Assembly: GCF_032854445.1 (NCBI RefSeq)
Contig: NC_088295.1
Coordinates: 9,721,385 to 9,785,384, forward strand
Direction: 5' to 3'
Source: Liolophura sinensis
Taxonomy: Eukaryota; Mollusca; Polyplacophora; Chitonida; Chitonidae
DNA: 64,000 nucleotides
In this document: positions 50,381 to 63,984 of the stretch, piece by piece
Layout: each line of letters begins with the position of its first letter
Numbering within the stretch: position 1 is the first letter of the stretch
Program-made: the position numbers and the translations under genes
Notes under the pieces: model-generated
What the model saw: only the letters and a program-made list of their open reading frames with translations
Databases searched by the model: none
What the model was told of the DNA's origin: nothing

Positions 50381-53300
50381 GTTCGAGCCAGGAGTGGCAG
50401 AGAATAACGTCTGTCTTTTGTTCATATCTGTGACACAGACAAAACAGCTTATTAAAATTTGAAATGTAACTTACAATGACAAAATAATTAGCTGTTTAAT
50501 ACAGAATAATATGCATTTTGGACAAAAATTCCTAAAACAGTACAAAAATGAAGAATACCCATAACACTTGTATGCTGCATTTCTAATGACAAATTTTCTA
50601 ATAATTCATTTCAACAATCCAAAGAAAGAATGAACGATTAAATGATAATGGCTTAATGCCAAGTCAGCAATCTTTTAGTTGTATCTATGTGAGAACATGT
50701 TAATGCAAGAGGCAGTGAACTCCAAAGAAAGTTGACATCTACAAATCCAAGGTAAAAATACTGAAATCTGAACACTATGGATCCAAATTACCTGCTATTG
50801 CTAGTAACATTTTCCGCCTGGCTCCAAAAGTTGTAATGCCGAGTTCCTTCAGATCTTCATCAGTCAACGTTCGGAATGTTGCCAAGTCAATCTGCCAAGT
50901 ACAAACCCACACATGTCATTCAGAAAGATATTTTCCATCATACTACAAAAAGACTTTGCCCTGTATTTCATCTGGTTGATTCATATGTTTGCTGTGTGCA
51001 CAAGGACTATGGCAAGGTTTGAATTATGAATTCTGTTTTTTTTTTCAGATCAACAAACGACCATTATCTGCATCCACAGATTAGGATTCAGCCTTGGCAA
51101 TAATGTATCAAATATATATTTATCATCAACAACCACCAACAGGCCCTGTTGAGCAGAACAGTACAGCCAGAGAGAAGCCATACAAAGATATTGTATTTGT
51201 GTATGAGAGCATCCAGCTGCTGGAGTATTTGGTAAAATAACCTCCTGTTATCAACAATGAATAGGTTCTGAATTTGGCAGGAATTACCTCTTGCCATAGA
51301 AAAAGTGGGAGTATTTGTCTGAGACTATCTTTAGTTGTTAAAAAAGGGTACTGGTGTAACAAAATCTGTTGTTGGAAAAGGTCTGAGTATTTGTAAAACA
51401 AAACCTCTTGTTGTTGGACAAGGCCTGGGTATTTTGTACTTGAGTACTCCGTGTTGTTGAAAAAGATCTGAGTATTTTGTATTGGAGTACCTCTTGTTGT
51501 TGGAAAAGGTCTGAGTATTTTGTACTTGAGTACTCCCTGTTGTTGGAAAAGATCTGAGTGTTTTGTATTGGAGTACCTCTTGTTGTTGGAAAAGGTCTGA
51601 GTATTTTGTACTTGAGTACTCCCTGTTGTTGGAAAAGATCTGAGTGTTTTGTATTGGAGTACCTCTTGTTGTTGGAAAAGATCTGAGTATTTTGTACTTG
51701 AGTACTCCCTGTTGTTGGAAAAGATCTGAGTATTTTGTATTGGAGTACCTCTTGTTGTTGGAAAAGGTCTGAGTATTTGCCCAGTCCCATTTTACTGAAC
51801 AGCTCTGCCAGATCGGTTTTCGGGAGGTTGACAGACTTTGGTGGTAGAATCGCTCCATCAAGATGATTACTGCTGTTCATGCTGTAGTCATCTGTCAACA
51901 ACAATAACAACCATCTTCTAAATACAAAATACTGAAAAATGCCCTGGACATTCATAAGGACAACATTCAAAACTGGTTAGATAAATTTATTTCTGATTAA
52001 GTATGTGTAACATTGAACTTTCGCATATATCTTTCCACATAAAACTTGTCTGATTCACAAAGTGACGAATGAATCACAATGAGTGTAAAAAGAAAAGCAG
52101 GTGGATGATAAGAGGCGACTTACATCTTCTCCTAGGGCTGGGATATTCCCCGGGGGCAGGGTTCACAGGGGCTTTCGCACTGTCCTTCCATGGGTCACGA
52201 TCCACATCACCATCCCCATTCATTTCTGGACTGGGATGCTGTTCAGCAATAATGCGACACTGATACATATGTTACATAAAACTGCAATCATTTATAATGA
52301 AAACAAATCAAACATATAACTGACAGACACGTCTGTAAAGTCGTCTCTAGGTTCACTTTCAGTCCATAATTTTTTAATCATGATCCTCTGACAACTCCCA
52401 TAATCTCTTTTGATGACTTGAAAATCAAGCAAATGTGTCAATCTTGTGCAAGCTCTGATCCTAACCTTGGAATGTATGGTAACTAACACTGAAACTATCT
52501 ATAATGTGTACCTAGACTACATTCACAAGAACTAGACAACAACGGAGTGATATTCACTCACAAATCATGGCAAGAACAAGTAACTGTGCATTACCTCGAA
52601 AGTGGTGGCCATATGATTGCCACAGTATTTCATGTTATTCTGGTACAAGCATTCTCGGATTGCAGATTCAGGCATGGATTTGGAGAATCCCAATCCCGCC
52701 CATACATTGGTCGGCGTCCGTGATTCACCGATTGGCTTCTTCTGCATAGCTGCGTAACAGAACAGAAAGCACACATTAAGAACACGATAACCTTCAAACT
52801 TATTTTCTTTTCCCGTTATAAAAATTGAAGACATCCTATTTTTGCAACCAACATGCTCTCCTCTAAAATTTATTTTTCCCCTCCTTAATAAAAGCTTATG
52901 ATCTATTGCCTGGTTTCTCAAAGATCTTGTTCCTCGAAGTTCAACTTCTTGTTTTTTAACATTTGCCTTATGTACTCAACACCTTAATTCTCTACCAGAA
53001 TAATCACTCACACCTGTCATCCAGACATGCAGAATCCTGTGTGACGTTGCCTTACCTTTTGTTGCCATCAGTTTCTTCTGTTCATAGTCCACACTCGTGC
53101 CCATCATCTTTTTCTGCTCATATTCCACGGATAATGGGTGTGGGCCTCCAAACAGGGAGCAGGAGTTCTTCCTCTCAATGCCAGGTGCTCGCTTGTCGGA
53201 GCTGTCTGAATCACCACCTGATTCCGATGATCGGTCGCCATTACTGAAGAAAGATGCAAAACCAAGCAATCCTTATTATATTGCCATATCCCCAACAGGT

Positions 53301-56300
53301 TTGAGTGGGTACTGGTAGGTAACTGATAACACACTGTGACTTACTGAATTCAAGCCAAACCTGGGCCAACAAGGTATAGAGACTTCATGTCATTATGTCT
53401 TATTAGGTAAAACATGCTAAATCCATGGAAATAACCCCAATTCCTTATGCAATGTAAATTCCCTTACATAAGAACTTCAACAGAGCTACAAACATAGCTA
53501 TTATGTGCGGCCATGATCTCTGGTTCCAGTTAGACTTTCATCTACCTATTTACAAGGATATACTGTTCATACTTCAGAGTGGTATTGACTAACAGGAGAT
53601 GACTGGGTGGGACTGGGCTGTCCATGAACAGAGACTGGCTGAGCGGGGAGTTGGTGGGCTTACTGAGCCCCAGCAAGTCAAGGGTGTGGCCACTATTGCT
53701 TGGGGAGGTATTCTGGGATATCATCTTCACAATCTCATCAGCTGTCTCTGAGCTCGCTATATCAACTGTAGGCGCAAAAAAAAAAATAAATAAAAGACTA
53801 GATAACTTTACGGCACATGAAATTCTTGTAGACACATCAGCCAACATTTCAGAACTACATATTTATGTGTGGCACACTGCCTGGATATTGCATGAGCATT
53901 GATGTACCAACTTCACCATTTACTACCACCTATGTACTGGTTAATCAATGACAGTGTTATTTACATGCGCTAATAATTCATTAAACATTTCACTCATCAT
54001 CCTGATTTATTTTCTTTTTTTCTTGTGGATATTTCAGTACATCCTTAGGTATTATTTATTTTATTTATTACTATGAGACAATACAATGGAGTACCTGTGG
54101 TGGGTGGAGCAGACATCTCTAGGGGCGGGCTATCACATGGACTGTGGGAAGGGCTGTTCACACTGCTGTTGTTACTGCTTGGGTCTGGAGAAAACACTGG
54201 AAAGGTAACATTATCACATACAGTATCAGACATAGAGGTATGATGAAACCAAGGACACAACTCAGAAAACGGATGTTATGACTTGACAACAAAAAAACCC
54301 ATTATGACAAAGCTAAATCTCTATCTTCAAGAAAAAGTTTTGCGTTCTACACAATGATATTTTTTTACCGATGGATGCCATTAGAAACCATATGTCATGC
54401 TCATGACATAGGTAATAAAAACAAGAGTAGAGTTACTTGAATACATTATTTGATTATTTTATACTTGTACATCAAGACAACTGGGTCATCTACCTACAGC
54501 AGTCAATTGTGCAGCTTTTTGTCAGCACTGTTTAATACAGGTGGCATGTTAAGACCTACCTCTATCAGATGGTGTAGGCACGCGTATCAAGGCACCGTTC
54601 TGGCTGAGCTCCTTGTTCAGGCCATTGCACTGGGTCAGCATGTTCAGCCCATTTTGGGTAGCGTTGGTGAACACTGAGGGAGGAGTCACCATCATCATAG
54701 GGCTGTAGATGCCTGGTAAATACAGACAATAAACATGACACATGAAACACCTCATACATTCATTGTCACACCTGATTTCCACAGAAATGACCTTGTGGAC
54801 TAAAAAAAATTGGAACCTTAAAAAACATTGTGTTAATACCAACTGGAATGCTTTAGTAGAACTATTGTATATCACCTAAAGTTTGGTGTGTAAAAATGCA
54901 CTTTTTTGAAGAAATTTTAATTGGCCCAAAACATTGTATGAATCAAGCAAAATGTGTCAGTTCATGAAATGATTTTTTTTCTGCCTTCTGCCATTTGAGG
55001 TGGTGTCTTATGAGGTGGTGTGAATCTTTACCTGGTGGAGGAGGGACCCAGTGTGAGCATGGGCTTGTGGAGCCAGGGCTGGGGTGGGGAGAGACCAGGT
55101 TTGATCCCCCACAGTGACCATTCAGCAGTAGTAAGGAGTTGGTTGTTGTGATGTTCAGTAGATTCTGGCTTAGCAGACCTGGAAGAAAACAAGATTAACC
55201 ATCGTTATGTATCATGTCAGCAATAATCCTCACCTAGGGTGTCATTATTATTAATAGCAGTAGGACAAAATTCTGCCCATGTCTGACTAAATATAAAGAC
55301 AAAATGGAAAATGAAAATAGTTCAAGATATTTGAGGATGGAAGGGTGTGGGCAGGGGAAGGGGTGGCTCAGTGAGTTAGTGCTTGGGGTTTAACGTAGTA
55401 CTTAACAATTTTTCAGTCATATGACGACGAAGGAATCCTTAGAATGCTTGTAATGTGCCTCCTTCTTGCAGGACGGATTTCCACCGCTCTTTTATCTAGT
55501 GCTGCTTCACTGAGACGGCTTACTGATGGCAAGTATTTTATTTGTTTATTTGATTGGTGTTTAACGCCATATTCAAGGATATTGCACTCATACAACGGTG
55601 TCCAGCATTACGCTGAGAGGAAACCCGGCAGAGCCAGGGGAAATTCACGACCATCCACAGGTTGCTGGCAGACCTTCCCACTTACAGCCGGAGAGGAGTC
55701 ACGACCATCCACAGGTTGCTGGCAGACCTTCCCACTTACAGCCGGAGAGGAAGCCATGAGTTGTACTTGAACTCACAGCGACTGCATTGGTGAGAGGCTC
55801 CTGGGTCATTACGCTGCACTAATGCACTAACCGACTCAGCCACAGAGGGCCCTCCCGAAAGCAAGTAAGCCGCCCTGCCGAAGCCATTATACTGATACGG
55901 ATCAACCGCTTGTTGCCCTATCCCCTTCATGCTGAGTGCCAAGCGAGGAAGCGGCAACTTAGGTATGACTCGACCCAGGATTGACCCTGGATCTATCGCT
56001 CCCAAAGTGGACGGGATCGCTGAGTATGCATGTAAATACGCTTGTAAACCAGACTAGACAATGAGAAATAAAACTGGACAAAATGAATATGCCCACAAAT
56101 TTGAGTGTCAAGTATGATTCAAAGTATATTGCATAAATAAATCTAGCGCTAAGGATTACTCAAATATGTCTGTCACATTGTCTTATTTTTAAGTCACTCA
56201 TAAATTTGCAGCTTACTGCAAATATGTATGTATCAACAACCCACAGGCAGGTCCACAAAGTGTACAGGTATCTACTGCTACAGTCACTATATTAGAAGCA

Positions 56301-59300
56301 TTAGCCTTGATCCACACTTTCCAAATCTGTCAGGAAAGCATGTTGCCATGGTAAATTGGAACCTGCTGTCTTGTTTTCTATTGGCATGATTTTTAAGACA
56401 GCTGACTGCTACAGGCAAAAACCTCATCTCAAGTTCTGAACAAGTAGTAAAGTTGTACTTCTAGTTACATGAAGTGATACATGTAAATGGTACAATACAG
56501 TCAGTAGTTTCTGAATTAGAAGCACTAACAGTAATCAAATCATATTTCACTCAAATGCAGAAATTGGTGTTTTCTGCAGGAGATGTGTAGAGAGGTTGTG
56601 AAAGAACATGAGAGCTGCTCAGCATGTACATGTACACTGTAGGCTACTGAGATGAGGGAGATGAGCATGTTTTAGGCATCACTGGACGGTTAGTACAGAA
56701 GTATAGATACCAGCAGTCAGAACATGTTCATAATGGGGTCAACTGGCACTGGTCCCATAGCAGCCTCAGCTGTTCAATCAGCCCTCCAGCAATTAGGGTA
56801 AACCTGTCACCATTTATCACATTACACCCAGCCACTACCATCTATAAGCACTTGTTGGTTGGGGAGGGGAGTGAGGGAGTGAGGGGAGAATGTAAGGAGG
56901 GGATAGGATTATCAGGTTGAACCCCTAATTAAACCCCAGGTTATTTTTTGTCAGTTTTTCAACAGCTAGGGTTAAAAAGGCACATAGTTGTGAGTTAGGG
57001 GAGCCAGGCGGAAGGCCAATTCAAGCCGTGTGTTTGTTTGTAGCTGTGTTATGGGGTCAGCACGTTCTCATCAGAGTCACATGTTTGGCCCCTCACATAC
57101 CAAACCTCCATGGTGGGCTAGGGCAAAACAAGCCCTATCCTGTAACCACTCATTATCACCCTGCCCCACCCAACAACATCACTACAGTCTTCACTCTCAC
57201 ATGCTACACTTGCATGAAGATAGTATCAGTCACACTTAAGGTACTCCAATGAGGAAGTCACTAATAATATATTTACATACATATGCATGTAACATTTCTT
57301 ATCACACTCAGTTTGATTTACTCATTTCTGCCATACACATGCTACAGGTTAGTGAAGTTGCAAACTGCAAACCCGAAGTATGAAATTAATAACTGGATGA
57401 TTAACATCTAGTCTGTTTGCCCATAATTACTCACTGCTGACACCCTACAGCAAATAAATACCTTACATGCTCTGAAAGCTTGAATTAATTAACTCTGATG
57501 TAAGTTTAAACTAAACAAACAGCCTGCTCTGATTAGCTAAGGTGCAGTGTATTTGTGAAGATTCCTTTACATGCCACATTTCAGGCTGGTTTCTTATTTA
57601 CACAGACAATAAGTGCTACCATAATTCCTGGCTAATCTGACTGGTAGCACAGAAAACCTTGTGTTGCCTTTACCTCACACATCAATCATCCGTCTTCTTA
57701 ACCCTCATTAATTACCTCACTATTTCTTAACACCCGATTTATCTTCTCTTACCAGGATTGCTACACACTTTTTCTGCCAACATTCTTGGTAACTTCTTTC
57801 ACCTTGCACACTTTTGAGATAATAATAACACGATGGTGGTATTTCTATGATGTAGAAACAAATATACAAGCAGTTCACATAGGTGATAAGATAAGGTTTT
57901 TCATCTGCACATCTTGACAGATATGGCTGCATGTTCCCAAATGCATGTTCAGGGATATGTCTACACGCTCAGGGACATACCTGCATGTTCAGGGATATGT
58001 CTGAATGTTCAGGGATATAACTGCAGGTTCAGGGATATGCCTGCATGTTCAGGGATATAACTGCTGGTTCAGGGATATGTCTATGTCCCAGGATATGTCT
58101 GCATGTTCAGGGATATAACTGCAGGTTCAGGGATATGTCTGCATGCTCAGGGATATAACTGCAGGTTCAGGGATATGTCTGCATGTTCAGGGATATAACT
58201 GCAGGTTCAGGGGTAAGTTTGCATGTTCAAGGATATCTCTGCATGTTGAGGGATATAATTATGTTCTGGGATATGTCTGTATGTTCAGAGATATAATTAT
58301 GTTCAGGGATATGTCTGCATGTTCAGGGATATAATTGTATGTTCAGGGATATGTTGGCATGCTCAGGGATATGTCTGCATGTTCAGGGATATGTCTGCAT
58401 GTTTAAAGATATGACTGCTAAATCTGACATATGGCTGCATGTTCAAGATTCATGTACATACATATTCAGCTCTCCTTCATGATAAACGTACTTATTTACT
58501 GATTTCATTTGCATAATATCTTGGTTGCGAGACAGAGGGTGGGTTCGTGGATGATAGTGTGAGTGGAGAGTCAGAGGCTAGCAGGACTTACCGAGGCCAG
58601 CGAGTCCCAGGCCATTGGTTGGTGGGGAGGTGGGTCGACTGGAGTTGTTGGACTGACAGGGGGTGTAGCTTGAGTCATCACGATCTTGACCCAGAAGTGT
58701 CAGGCGTGCCATGTACATGTTGGTGGCATTACGCTCAATACTTTTCACTATCACAGACTACAAGAGAAAGATGTATCAACTCTTAGCTACGGCATTTCCT
58801 CTTTTGATAATAATTAGGAGTATCTTAATGGAGGTGAACAAAGAGCACAAACACCTGAGATCAAGATACCCGAAACATGACACCTGACACTTATCCAGAA
58901 AACTTTCCACAAGAAATCATGTGGAGCTTATTAAGCAGAAGAATTTCTACACTGACAGATTAAGCAAATATTATCCTCTCTCAATACAAAAATTAATATT
59001 CTAAAAGTGATTTACAAAACTTTATGGATTTATTTTTATTACTATGTGAAGGAGGACATATACAGGACGTATACAAACCTTGCTTGGCTGTTTTGGTTTA
59101 GGTTTGACACTGATAAAGACATCTAACTGTTCCATTAAATGACCAATACGAGCTGGAAAAATAGCATTTTATACATAATGTAATATGGTAGATTTCATGG
59201 GCTGCTGAACATGACATTTATAAGAATGCCAGTCAGAGACGTGATCTTTCATTAAACTCACAAATTCACTCACACTCGCTTTTCACTCACAAATAACCAA

Positions 59301-62300
59301 ATGTAAAAATGCAGCTTTTTAAATTCATGGACTCCTTAGTCATAAACACTGGACTCTAGTTCAAAATTTTATATAACTGGGCCAGAAAAACTTTCTTGAC
59401 CCAAATGTTATCAGTAAATGTCTCAAAGCCAGTAAATAGCCTCATCTACATACTGGGAAAATTGAATGTTTGAACCAACAGATCACAACACAAAAATGTT
59501 CTAATGAATATACACACAAGTACCGCCATTCACGATACCTTTTTCACTTCAGTAGCAATTAATTGTATGTGATAATTTCTTATACAGGTACTGTTAAATT
59601 TACACTGGCAATTAATCTAATCATCACATTTATAATTACGAAACAAGACAATATCTGACCTGGTTGCAAACTTACTTTGATCTACTTCAACATCTTCTTT
59701 CACATCGAACATCAGCACCAGGGGCAGACAACCCTGCAAAATTCACAGTATTCACAATAATAGGTAAACAAAATGAAGGAGAAACTGGGGTTCAGAGATG
59801 GGGAAATATGAATGAATAATTAAATCCCAATTATAAGAATAAATCCAAGCACTAATAATAAATAATATATAATGATAAAGTGCTCATGGTACTGAAGAGT
59901 GAATGTAAAACAAGACAATGCGACTGTGGGTGATATGGACTTACAATTAACTGTTCCCGGGCCAAGTACACGCTCTCTATACTGCCTGTGATAAACACTG
60001 TGCCCTTCCGCAAAGGGGTGACATTGTTGGGATCGGGGAAGTGTATGGTGGCCCCTGTCCGCTGCATAATCTGTTTCACATTCATCCCCCGCTGACCAAT
60101 CATGAACAGGTGGTGCTGTGGTGCAATTTCCAACTGCATACTTACTGCCATATTGGCCTGCAAACAACAATAACATAAACAAATGAAATGATTGTTGATA
60201 TTGGATGTTTATGAGAATAAAGAATATCAGATTAAGTTATACAAAAGAATAATGTTTTCAAAACAAAAACTTCATATTTGGATCATCAAAACATTGTTAG
60301 TTGCTACAACCATCACGATAAGTATGTACCTGAGGCATAAATAAACAAAGTTCTATAACCTGTAGCGTCTGAGCAGACCTACTGGTATGACCTACTGATA
60401 TGAAGTATTGTATACACCAAGGAACAAAGTAAAACCTAGAAGTTACATAATATATTATTCCACTCTGAAATCAGTACTTTTTCAAAGAGAGTAGGAGTAT
60501 TTTAGGTGAAATGCAGATGTACATAAAGTAAATCTGTTTACAAAAGACTCACATGTTTCACAATGGACAAATACAAAAGACATATCACCGATTCCACTGT
60601 TGTATTTTATCTAGGGTAAGGCTTGTATCATTAAAGTATAATAAAATTAGTAACAAAACTTCATATGCTTTACAAACAAGGAAGTGTTTATCTAAGAGTG
60701 AAGATGCTTTAACTTGATGTCAACTACACTGAGCTGAGCATGAGAATGGCTGGATTGTTACAGTTTTTGAATCTCCACATCAGTCATTCAGTTTTGGATT
60801 CTGGGCAAAAATGCCATTACCAGGTCTTGACAGTAAGGAGGATATAGGTGGCAGAGACTGCATTATCTACATTCTCCACTCAGGACTGATCAATGCCAGA
60901 TGTTTAAAGGCTTTTGATGTTGACCTCCAAACTGGCCAAGGTGTCAATCTATCTCTGCTTTTATCTTCTCCCATACCACTGCCACCAGTCACAACAGTTT
61001 AAATGTACAGATACATCTGGTTTATGCATTCAGGACAACAATAGATCAGCTGACTGGCCTGGAAGCCAGAAGCCTTAACACTGGCTCCATGCTCATACTA
61101 GACCAACAACAAAACTGAAAGCCTCTAAGCACTGGTGAAGCAAAAAAACTTTTTGTGACATTCAAAAAGCTTCCTAGACTGAACTTGGAAAAAACCAGTT
61201 TCCATATTCCACATCATTATTCCTTAGAGACAAAGGGTTCTTTGTTTATTAGATGGCCTGACAATTATAAATCTGTCTTCAAAAAACATTTCAATAAATG
61301 TATCTCAATGATATTCTTCTTCCTATCATGATGACGAAATATTAGAAGCCTTGACATTTAAAGATAATGTTTATCTTAAATCTAAAACTTGTTATAGAGA
61401 CTCTAAATCACTCCATAATATTTTTCTTTACAGATATCATAAGTCAACAAATTATACACAATAACTCTGCTGTGAACACCACATCAACTCTGAAAAGAAA
61501 TCATCAGAACAAAATAAGTTAATTTATATCATGAATGTTTTTACAGCTGCTGAAAAGTTATTGGTAAATGTAAGTATGTTAAGTTCATTTCAAAGTCCTG
61601 ACTGGATATTAAGAACTGCCAATGATATCTTATTCCATGGATAATTTGAGCCCTTTATATAATGTTGCCAATGTTCCCTTACATCCCTGCCTATGTTAAA
61701 CTGTACACCATTGGCTAAGCATCAGCACTAGGTGAACTTCCATCTGAGAAAACCTCAAACTGCATGTACCTTGTGATTTACTCCCAGTAAAACCTGGAAT
61801 TTGAAATCTATCCAAGTTTTCTTCTGTGTATTAACGCCTGCTGACAAATGACCTAGATATGCCTCACAGCCTCCTCTGAGAGTCCATCTGGCCTTAAACT
61901 TTTTCTTTACATCCAAGCAAAAGTTTGTTTATATCCATTCAACTTCAGATGACAAACTTACTGGGACAGATTTACTTGAATTGTCCTAAAAATCTTCACT
62001 CTTCGCCAAGCTTCCCAGTGGAACAGATCATGCATACTACCCTAATTCCTCAGTATGGTCGCATATGAAAAACCAACTTTCAGTGCAATTTATACTTATA
62101 AATCTGGAAACAAAACTACACTGGTTAGATTGGCCCATTTCAGAGCTTTAACAAAAAGTATCATTTAACAGTCTACAAAAAGTGATGCCTTCAGAATACG
62201 CTGGAAAAAACACTTTGCACACATGCAGAAAGGTTGAAGAATTACAGTATGTAATACTATTTGATAACTAGACCACCAAATTGTATGTAAGATGACACAC

Positions 62301-63984
62301 TCATGTACAAGATTATGAACTCGTAAATTCTTGTAACAGTCTATCATTAAAAAATATTTATTGTTAATGAAGTAGATCCTGAATAGAATTCTCTCCAGTT
62401 ATACCCACAGCTATATGTTTATGGCTGTTTCTCACACAATCATCAATCACTCGAAATACAGAGACTTTCACAAACTGCAAATTTCACAAATTCTTAGGAC
62501 AACATAGCTAGTGCAGCAATACCATAAGATTAATCAACTGTTCTATCCCATCAGATAAGAGTTTGAGTTTATATACATGGACTCCATGTCTATCAAACCA
62601 TTCCTCAGATTGGCATAACTTGGCGTAATAACGCCGGTCTGCACATAAGCACTGGCACCAGGCTGCAGCAGCTGTGAGAGAGGTTTTATAGTCTCCTGCA
62701 GATCTGCTCTCTTATCACCACTACTTATCTCAAATATTAACTTGAACTTCTCTCATGAGGCAAGATTGAACTGTAAACAGAGGCACGATTTGACAGATCT
62801 GGACTATCTTGGAGAGGATGTGGGTAACATTAGGCCCTAGTTCCCTGCAGTTTGATGGAAATGTCACAAAAATTGGATATCCCATGGCGAGGAATCATTT
62901 AAACCTGCTTTTCTTGATAGACTGATATTTCTTTTCAAACATTTTTAGAAACATCCTCTTGCATCTCCTAGGAGAAATTACCAGTACTTTTTGTATGTAT
63001 CATGCAGTAACAAGCAAAAAGTTAAATACCACATTTACACACAAATTCTGGATGAATTCTTCCTCAGTAGAAGTCTTTTACAGCACTAGATGGGCCAATT
63101 CTTCATTATCTCAAAAGCTTCAATAACTGATTAACTATCAATACCAATTTTCAATTTGTTTATGTTAAACAGGCTTCTTTACAAGGAACTTTCAATATTT
63201 TCTACTACATATAGCAGGCAAAATAAAACAAACATCAGATTTTTCCCACAAACAACAGGCTTGCTTATTTATATTAAGATAGCTGAGCCAGTTACCTGCA
63301 ACTACACCTTTTCTTTGAGCAGGGATCACTTAATTACTTCAGAATACATAAAGCTCAACACAAAATGTGGTGGTGGTGGTGTGTCCTTCAGTCACTATAT
63401 GCTAAACAGCTCTCTTATACACCTATGTAGTTTTTCACAACATCAATCTGTACTTTATTTAAGTTGTAGTGGCAATGTGGTAAAAACATTGATCACCATA
63501 AAATCAACAAAAAGGGTTTGTCTTCGTACCCTTACAAACTGGTAAGAAATTTCCTAAAATTTCTAAAGCAAGTCACATATTAATTTTTTTCGAACTAATC
63601 ATGTTGAAACTATAAATAGTACAGACAGACATTCACTGAAAGACAATAATTTGAACTGTTCTTGGTAAATACAGAAAATTTGACACTTTTTTTTTTTGGC
63701 AAAAAGCCTCTTCTGCACTGTTTACCAGCCGCATCACTTACACACGAGATGTTCCCTGTGAGTTGTTCCATCAGTCTTGACGTTGCTTCCTTCACCGATA
63801 TCGCGTTGAAGACAGACCCTCTGACTATTATTGTGGTTACATACATTCGAGGACGTTGTCGAAACGAAACGGTTACGTTGTAATTTTGTTGTAGTTGTTG
63901 TATGGCAGGTGAAGAGACATCGGGAAGGGGCTGTAGCATGGCTCCCATTGGTAGCTCAAACATGTACACGAGAGGCAGCAACTC
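50303..63984 (-). CDS. BICC1: Bicaudal-C (BICC1) homologue, 3' fifteen exons, 729 aa in window
   Basis: Exons, 5' to 3': 63742-63984, 59945-60157, 59676-59733, 59079-59152, 58592-58757, 55032-55178, 54560-54712, 54095-54184, 53546-53765, 53056-53243, 52595-52749, 52124-52238, 51749-51891, 50792-50891, 50303-50427. All junctions keep phase; stop TAA is 50303-50305. The first exon is a KH-like domain (VTVSFRQRPRMYVTTIIVRG). Residues about 85-150 are a KH domain with intact GQRG loop (FMIGQRGMNVKQIMQRTG), then another KH-like domain ending KPKPKQPSKSVIVKS. A long Ser/Pro/Asn linker includes DYEQKKLMATK and GLGFSKSMP. The SAM domain (about 632-690) is split over 51749-51891 and 50792-50891 (LKELGITTFGARRKML). 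The C-terminus LASLSGRW matches vertebrates. The family binds mRNA 3' UTRs and polymerises through SAM. The N-terminal KH domains (about 200 residues) lie beyond 64000. Confidence 0.96.
51370..51778 (-). repeat. 43-bp minisatellite of the SAM-exon 3' end and its splice donor, about 9.5 copies
   Basis: The array begins inside the BICC1 SAM exon (codons for KYSDLFQQQE) and runs on into the intron. Each unit has the coding bases for YSDLFQQQ, the exon end and about 13 intron bases. Two unit types alternate (86-bp dimers). One keeps a strong donor, GAG|GTACTCC; the other has GGGA|GTACTC. Strong donors sit at about 51748 (the real exon end), 51662, 51576 and 51490. The leftmost copies (51361-51430) are worn. 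Confidence 0.95.
53056..53128 (-). repeat. 36-nt in-frame duplication at the 3' end of a BICC1 exon
   Basis: The exon 53056-53243 ends with two tandem 12-residue units, VEYEQKKMMGTS and VDYEQKKLMATK, directly before the GTAAGG donor. Vertebrate BICC1 has one such unit (DYEQKKLLATK). Confidence 0.85.
55330..56040. mobile_element. Dispersed repeat of unknown class, split by a SINE
   Basis: The left part (about 55395-55533) has TTTTTCAGTCATATGACGAC and GGACGGATTTCCACCGCTCT. The right part (55858-56020) has AGTAAGCCGCCCTGCCGAAG, CCTATCCCCTTCATGCTGAG and CCCAGGATTGACCCTGGATC. I recall these blocks together in molluscan genomes. No protein is encoded, and the class is unknown. Confidence 0.55.
55535..55857 (-). 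mobile_element. Near full-length tRNA-derived SINE with an internal duplication
   Basis: Read on the - strand: a tRNA-like head with box A TGGCTGAGTCGGTTAGTG (near 55825-55845) and box B GAGTTCAAGTAC (near 55764-55775), then the core and the AAAT-type tail at 55535. A 54-bp block starting CACGACCATCCACAGG occurs twice in tandem (55646 and 55700). Flanks share about GCAAGTA (55529-55535 and 55861-55867), a probable target-site duplication. Confidence 0.9.
56041..57934 (-). other. BICC1 intron, no gene recognised
   Basis: Contains a G-rich stretch at 56861-56905. No coding motif seen. Confidence 0.4.
57935..58440 (+). repeat. 20-bp minisatellite in a BICC1 intron, about 24 copies
   Basis: GCATGTTCAGGGATATGTCT and GCAGGTTCAGGGATATAACT alternate with a 20-bp period. 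It begins about 150 bases into the intron after the exon 58592-58757. Confidence 0.93.
60158..63741 (-). other. Large BICC1 intron, no feature recognised
   Basis: 3.6 kb between the KH-like and KH exons. Open frames 60811-61002 and 63156-63545 show no known motif. A short GGT run lies at 63368-63381. Confidence 0.4.

Noticed and set aside
59820-60182. Alternative frame over the BICC1 KH exon (FAGQYGSKYAVGNC...)
   Set aside because: Out-of-frame shadow of the real exon 59945-60157, which has the KH motif and intact phase.
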